From assembly GCA_002835545.1 (NCBI GenBank), contig PIZK01000012.1:62001-126000 (forward strand): a stretch of 64,000 nucleotides of DNA, read 5' to 3'. Positions 59,659 to 64,000 of the stretch are shown one piece after another; positions within the stretch are counted from its first letter, which is position 1, and every line of letters begins with the position of its first letter. The notes beneath the pieces were generated by a model that saw only the letters and a list, made by a program, of their open reading frames with translations, was not told the DNA's origin and made no database searches. This stretch comes from Alteromonadales bacterium alter-6D02 (GTDB lineage: Bacteria > Pseudomonadota > Gammaproteobacteria > Enterobacterales > Psychrobiaceae). The translations under genes were made by a program, and so were the position numbers.

Positions 59659-62600
59659 ATGCGTCAGTCGTATCAATATTTTTATATCTTTATTTCGTGT
59701 CTGTTCCTCATGGCTTGTGGAAGTGGTAACGAACTTTCCGATGGTTCTGGCGGCGGTGGTACGGATCCAAACCCTTCTGCTGTTGTGTTATCTATTGCTC
59801 TGGTTGATGATAGTGGCAATACCATTAGTAATGTTGATGGTCAATCACCAGGTAACATAGTGGTCTCTGCTACTTTAAATGATGAACCAGTACAGGGTAA
59901 GAAAGTTAATTTGCAACTGACTGATGAAATAGGTGAGTTACTCATTACCAGTGCATTAACTGATAGTAGTGGAGTCGCTACAGTAAAATTATATGCAGGA
60001 CAAACTGCAGGAGCCGGTACGGTGACTGCAACAGCTGATGATGTTTCAACTTCCCTAGATTTCTCTACCTCTAATCCTGATTCCGTTGTTGTTAGTCCAT
60101 TAAAACTAACTTTGTCTTTACAGGACAAAACGACAGGTGCGGTAGTAACCAATGTTGATGGCAAAGAGGCGGTCAGTTTAACAGCGACGTTTTTAGACAA
60201 TGATCAACCTGTAACAGGAACGAAAGTAAGCTTTAGTTTATTGGATAACGTTGGTTCATTAACAGTGACCACGGCATTAACAGACAGTAATGGTGTTGCA
60301 CAGGTTGATCTATTCGCTGGTCTTAACGCTGGTGCCGGAACAGTTAGCGCAACAATCAATGAAACGACTGCAACATTAGACTTCTCGGTATCAAACCCTG
60401 TAGTGGTGAGCCCAACACAATTAACGTTAGCGTTAGTGAATAAAACATCGGGTGCGACAGTGACCAATGTTGATGGCGCTGAGGCCGTGAACTTAACCGC
60501 GACTTATCTAGAAGATGGCGTGGCTGTTGCTGGGGCTAAAATGACCTTCGCGTTACTTGATAATGTCGGTCTATTAACAGTAACCACAGCGTTAACTGAC
60601 AGCAGTGGTGTGGCGACGGTTGATTTATTTGCTGGTCCAAATGCGGGCGCGGGTACTGTTATTGCAACGGTGGGTGAGGCGAGCTCGTCATTAGACTTCT
60701 CTGTATCAAACCCAGTGGTGGTGAGTCCAAGTCAGATCGATATTGTGTTACTTGATGATGTAAACAATGTCGTTACCAATGTTGATGGCAGTAATCCCGT
60801 TAATGTGAGAGCGACGTACAGTGTTAACGGGGAAGTTGTTCCAACAAAAAAGGTCACTTTTGCCTTAGCAGATAATGTTGGACAAATATTAGTCTTTAAC
60901 GCTTTAACTAATACGCAAGGTATCGCCTCAATAAAGTTATTTGCTGGTGATGTCTCTGGCGCCGGTACAATATTTGCGTCAGTCGGGTCAACTTCTGCAT
61001 CATTAGATTTCTCAGTCACCAACCCTGTTGCGATTAGTCCGATTGACTTGAAGTTAGGTCTAATTGATCAAGATGGTAACGCAACACTTAATGTTAGTAG
61101 TGCAAACCCAGCAACATTACAAGCAACGCTAACGCAAAGTGGAGAGCCTTCCGCTGGTGTTAAAGTGATTTTCTCATTAGCCGATGAAATAGGTGAATTA
61201 AAGACAACAACTGCGTTAACCAATAGTGACGGTATTGCCTCTGTTGTATTGTTTGCTGGCGCGAATCAAGGAGCAGGTACTGCTACTGCTGTGATTAATA
61301 ATTTGTCTTCAGCGCTCGATTTCTCTGTTTCTGTTTCAGCCGTTAATGTGACGATGGATGCTATCGCGTTAACGCCATCAAGTATCAGTGCAAATGGCAC
61401 TGCGACAGTTGCAGCAACCATTAATGAAACAGGAATTGATGGTGTGATTACACCTCTTGCGCAATCGGTTGATGTACAATTTACTTCTATCTGTGCACAA
61501 CAAGGTAAAGCAGAACTAGATACTGATGTTGCAACGATAAATGGTGTTGCAATTTCAACTTACAAAGATAATGGCTGTGGTGATACAGATACAATTTTTG
61601 TTACAACGACAATTGGTCAAACATTACTATCGCAAAGTGCTGATTTAACTGTTGCGGCAGCAGGGTTAAGTAGTATTCAATTTAAATCAGCAACACCAAC
61701 AACAATTGCGTTACGTGGGACAGGTGGTGCTGGGCGTAGTGAGACGTCTAGGGTAACATTTACTGTTCGCGATGAGATTGGTAATCCTGTCGCTGATGCA
61801 TTAGTGGATTTCGAATTAACTACCTCGGTCGGTGGTATTACTATGCTACCTAGTGCGCCATCACAAGCGAAAACAGACTCGAACGGAGATGTTGATGTTG
61901 TGGTGCAAGCGGGTAATGTTGCAACACCGGTACGTGTAATTGCTAAGCTTAATGCTCAACCGATTATTTCTACTATTTCCGGTGAATTGTCTATCTCAAC
62001 AGGGGTTGCTGATTACAATAGTTTAAGTCTGTCAGCTTCTGAGCTAAATCCTGAAGCATGGACCATTGACGGGGTCGAAGTGGATGTAACAGCGCGTCTG
62101 GCCGATCACTTTAATAACCCAGTACCTGATGGTACAACAATTAACTTTACTACCGAGTATGGGGCAATCGATCCGACTTGTTCAACTGAAAATGGTGTCT
62201 GTTCAGTCAAATGGAAAAGTCAGTCACCAAAACGTCCATCGCCGGACTATCGTGATCCATTAGCAATCACACGTATTTTAGGTTCTGCAACTTGTTATGA
62301 CAGTTCAGGAACGGCTACTGGTTTAAGTCTGGCTGGTTTACCGTGTTTTTATAACAATACAAAGAGCAACGATAATGCCTATAGCAATCGATTTGGTGGT
62401 TTAGGGCAGGTCTATGGTAACCGCGTTACTATCTTTGCCCACGTAATTGGTGAAGAGTCATTTGCGGATTCAAATGGTAATGGTCGTTTTGATGATGGTG
62501 AAGCGTTTACAGACTTAACTGAAGCGTTTCGTGATGATAATGAAGATAGCCTATTTGGTGGTCGCCTTGCTGATGGTTCAGTGATAACTGGTGCTTCTGA

Positions 62601-63183
62601 TGCTTCTCCGGACCGTTCAAGCCCAACGACCGGGGCCTGTTATAATTCTCCAAGCAATGAATGTTTTGAGCCTGGGGGTGATAATGAAGAGTTTATCGAT
62701 TTTAATATTAACCAACAGTTTGACAAAGAAAACGGTATCTACAACGGTGTGCTGTGTAGTGATGAGGATAATGATAGTGGGTTATGTTCAAAAGAGTTAG
62801 TTACTATCTCTAAAAATATCACTATCTTGCAAGCAGGAACTGGTGCAAATATTGGCATGATTGAAGCGGGTTTAGATAGAAAAGTGCCTGGGAATTATTT
62901 CAATACTGTTGATATCTCGACTAGTTCAAAAACTGTCATTGCTTATGTTAGTGATTTACATAATGGCTTATTACCAGTAGGAACAACGATTGAGTTTACT
63001 GCTGGTAATGGTGAGATTGTAGGCCCTAACTCTTGCATCGTTGCTAATTCAAGTGCATTCGCTATCGCTGGATGCTCTGCGACAGTTAAAGCAGATGATG
63101 AGTCTGATTCAGGAATATTAGTGGTTGCTGTTACTGTGCCAAGTGGCGCTGTTTCAACCGCCTCGGTTAGTTTGATTGATTAA
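59659..63183 (+). CDS. Large Ig-repeat (Big_1-like) surface lipoprotein
   Basis: A 1174-residue secreted protein with a lipobox LMAC (C20), then a Gly-rich linker. Five tandem bacterial Ig-like repeats of about 104 residues follow (about 41-558), each with a TNVDG, SGAGTV and SLDFSVSNP pattern. After them come less regular Ig-like units (about 560-920) and a region with acidic, Asp-rich segments (SNGNGRFDDGE near 940; NINQQFDKEN near 1018) that look calcium-binding. Several Cys pairs occur in the second half. No C-terminal barrel or PEP-CTERM tail is seen, so anchoring is by lipid. Adhesion or an envelope structural role is likely but unproven. Confidence 0.85.
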   Translation: MRQSYQYFYIFISCLFLMACGSGNELSDGSGGGGTDPNPSAVVLSIALVDDSGNTISNVDGQSPGNIVVSATLNDEPVQGKKVNLQLTDEIGELLITSALTDSSGVATVKLYAGQTAGAGTVTATADDVSTSLDFSTSNPDSVVVSPLKLTLSLQDKTTGAVVTNVDGKEAVSLTATFLDNDQPVTGTKVSFSLLDNVGSLTVTTALTDSNGVAQVDLFAGLNAGAGTVSATINETTATLDFSVSNPVVVSPTQLTLALVNKTSGATVTNVDGAEAVNLTATYLEDGVAVAGAKMTFALLDNVGLLTVTTALTDSSGVATVDLFAGPNAGAGTVIATVGEASSSLDFSVSNPVVVSPSQIDIVLLDDVNNVVTNVDGSNPVNVRATYSVNGEVVPTKKVTFALADNVGQILVFNALTNTQGIASIKLFAGDVSGAGTIFASVGSTSASLDFSVTNPVAISPIDLKLGLIDQDGNATLNVSSANPATLQATLTQSGEPSAGVKVIFSLADEIGELKTTTALTNSDGIASVVLFAGANQGAGTATAVINNLSSALDFSVSVSAVNVTMDAIALTPSSISANGTATVAATINETGIDGVITPLAQSVDVQFTSICAQQGKAELDTDVATINGVAISTYKDNGCGDTDTIFVTTTIGQTLLSQSADLTVAAAGLSSIQFKSATPTTIALRGTGGAGRSETSRVTFTVRDEIGNPVADALVDFELTTSVGGITMLPSAPSQAKTDSNGDVDVVVQAGNVATPVRVIAKLNAQPIISTISGELSISTGVADYNSLSLSASELNPEAWTIDGVEVDVTARLADHFNNPVPDGTTINFTTEYGAIDPTCSTENGVCSVKWKSQSPKRPSPDYRDPLAITRILGSATCYDSSGTATGLSLAGLPCFYNNTKSNDNAYSNRFGGLGQVYGNRVTIFAHVIGEESFADSNGNGRFDDGEAFTDLTEAFRDDNEDSLFGGRLADGSVITGASDASPDRSSPTTGACYNSPSNECFEPGGDNEEFIDFNINQQFDKENGIYNGVLCSDEDNDSGLCSKELVTISKNITILQAGTGANIGMIEAGLDRKVPGNYFNTVDISTSSKTVIAYVSDLHNGLLPVGTTIEFTAGNGEIVGPNSCIVANSSAFAIAGCSATVKADDESDSGILVVAVTVPSGAVSTASVSLID
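59779..61332 (+). repeat. Five tandem ~310-base coding repeats
   Basis: The Ig-like units begin near 59779, 60091, 60409, 60723 and 61036. Adjacent copies are clearly alike at DNA level, best seen between copies 2 and 3 (TNVDG and SNPVVVSP segments), so the array could expand or contract by recombination. Copies 1 and 5 are more diverged. Confidence 0.75.
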
Positions 63184-63190
63184 ATCGACC

Positions 63191-63217
63191 AACGGCGCCT
63201 TCAAGGCGCCGTTTTTA
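63191..63217 (+). terminator. Terminator of the repeat lipoprotein gene
   Basis: AACGGCGCC (63191-63199) and GGCGCCGTT (63205-63213) with a TTCAA loop are followed by a T-run, seven bases after the stop. Confidence 0.92.
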
Positions 63218-63372
63218 TTTTTGTATAATTCTCGTTCAAAAAAGCAGTAAATAGTAAAAAATCTTAGTTTTATTGAGTTTATTTTGCTTAACGTCTTGAA
63301 ATGTTCCTTGTTACGCTCTATAAATTGAAAAATTACTAGTACAACGCTAATCCATACGGACAATATAAATCT

Positions 63373-64000
63373 ATGGGAAGATCATTAGTGATAGTGGAGT
63401 CGCCAGCCAAAGCGAAAACTATCAATAAATATTTAGGTAAAGATTTCATCGTTAAATCATCGGTGGGACATATTCGTGACTTGCCAACTTCTGGTGCCGT
63501 TAAGAAAAATAAATTTACCAAGACCCCAGCTGAAGTTCGTAAGATGGAACCTGAAGCTAAAGCTATTTATAAAGCTGCTCGTGATAAGCAGCAGTTAATA
63601 AACCGAATGGGTATCGATCCTGAAGGTGGTTGGGATGCTCACTATGAAGTTCTCCCAGGTAAAGAAAAGGTCGTTAACGAACTTAAAAGCTTGGCTGAGA
63701 AAGCTGACCACGTCTATCTAGCGTCGGATTTGGATAGAGAAGGGGAAGCGATTGCTTGGCATTTACGAGAAGTTATTGGTGGTGATGACGAGCGTTTCAA
63801 ACGCGTTGTTTTCAATGAGATCACCAAAAATGCGATCACAGATGCTTTTGAGCAACCAACAGAGTTAAACATTGATGGCGTAAACGCTCAGCAAGCACGA
63901 CGTTTCCTCGATCGTGTTGTTGGCTATATGGTTTCTCCACTATTGTGGAAAAAGGTCGCCAGAGGCCTTTCTGCGGGTCGTGTTCAATCGGTTGCCGTTA
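63373..64000 (+). CDS. topA: DNA topoisomerase I, N-terminal part (cut by window edge)
   Basis: Starting at ATG 63373, 209 codons run off the right edge. The [17 protein letters not shown] start, [11 protein letters not shown], the Toprim DLDREGEA metal motif and the NEITKNAI and QARRFLDR segments match TopA, which relaxes negative supercoils. The catalytic Tyr lies just beyond the window. It is preceded by the terminated lipoprotein gene and has its own promoter region. Confidence 0.96.
   Translation, partial: MGRSLVIVESPAKAKTINKYLGKDFIVKSSVGHIRDLPTSGAVKKNKFTKTPAEVRKMEPEAKAIYKAARDKQQLINRMGIDPEGGWDAHYEVLPGKEKVVNELKSLAEKADHVYLASDLDREGEAIAWHLREVIGGDDERFKRVVFNEITKNAITDAFEQPTELNIDGVNAQQARRFLDRVVGYMVSPLLWKKVARGLSAGRVQSVAV

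Noticed and set aside
59841-61022. Long reverse-strand open frames across the Ig repeats
   Set aside because: They follow the repeat period and mirror codon bias of the plus-strand gene; no start signals or family resemblance.
59779-61332. Tandem array considered as CRISPR or VNTR
   Set aside because: Units are about 310 bases, coding and in frame, without spacers; they encode protein domains.

Overview
The window is a dense, low-GC (roughly 40% by eye) gammaproteobacterial chromosome segment. Gene content and order point to a marine member of the Alteromonadales, near Colwelliaceae/Thalassotalea or relatives. Supporting signs are a full-length Smc where enterics and vibrios have MukB, a cysZ / zipA-ligA neighbourhood, the smrB-sixA versus prmB-aroC-epmC(yfcM)-yfcL neighbourhood, a fused ThiDE, several GGDEF/EAL proteins and a PEP-CTERM remnant. 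No rRNA, tRNA, CRISPR, insertion sequence or prophage was recognised.

Layout. 1-3.4 kb: start of a divergent cheW, then a tight cassette of stand-alone receiver, CheC-type phosphatase and PAS-GGDEF-EAL protein. 3.5-11 kb: a conserved unknown gene, GTPase RbgA/YlqF, guanine deaminase with a Tsx-like nucleoside channel, periplasmic gamma-glutamyltransferase and SelO. 11.1-17.9 kb: TPP riboswitch and the thiamine operon thiC-thiDE-thiF-thiS-thiG-thiH. About 18 kb: the broken tail of a PEP-CTERM matrixin-type protease. 18.2-26.4 kb: cysZ (minus), then smc, zipA, ligA and a DUF2919 membrane protein. 26.4-29.2 kb: a PspB-like small membrane protein, a CreA lipoprotein and etfBA. 29.3-38 kb: tdk, an M16 protease, sixA, smrB, prmB, aroC, epmC and a NAD-kinase-like gene. 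38.2-44.6 kb: an EAL phosphodiesterase with a decayed GGDEF domain, yfcL, a lipoprotein phosphoesterase, an M50 protease, an RluF-like pseudouridine synthase and a periplasmic binding protein. 44.6-51.4 kb: RadD helicase, fused 5-oxoprolinase and a glycosyltransferase. 51.5-56.8 kb: a minus-strand envelope operon (RND/MMPL exporter, LolA-like carrier, outer-membrane barrel, DUF2892 protein, rhodanese). 57-64 kb: SohB, a dicarboxylate/amino-acid symporter, a 1174-residue Ig-repeat lipoprotein and the start of topA.

Most genes are housekeeping and collinear with relatives. The less explained parts are the receiver-CheC-c-di-GMP cassette, the RND/LolA-like/barrel/rhodanese operon, the repeat lipoprotein, the matrixin remnant and several strong intergenic palindromes (thi promoter, etfBA promoter, region before the 38 kb phosphodiesterase, downstream of aroC). 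Gamma-glutamyltransferase (7.7 kb) and 5-oxoprolinase (46.5 kb) would together support glutathione turnover; guanine deaminase plus the Tsx-like channel suggests purine scavenging. All assignments rest on reading motifs and family resemblance; no database search was run.
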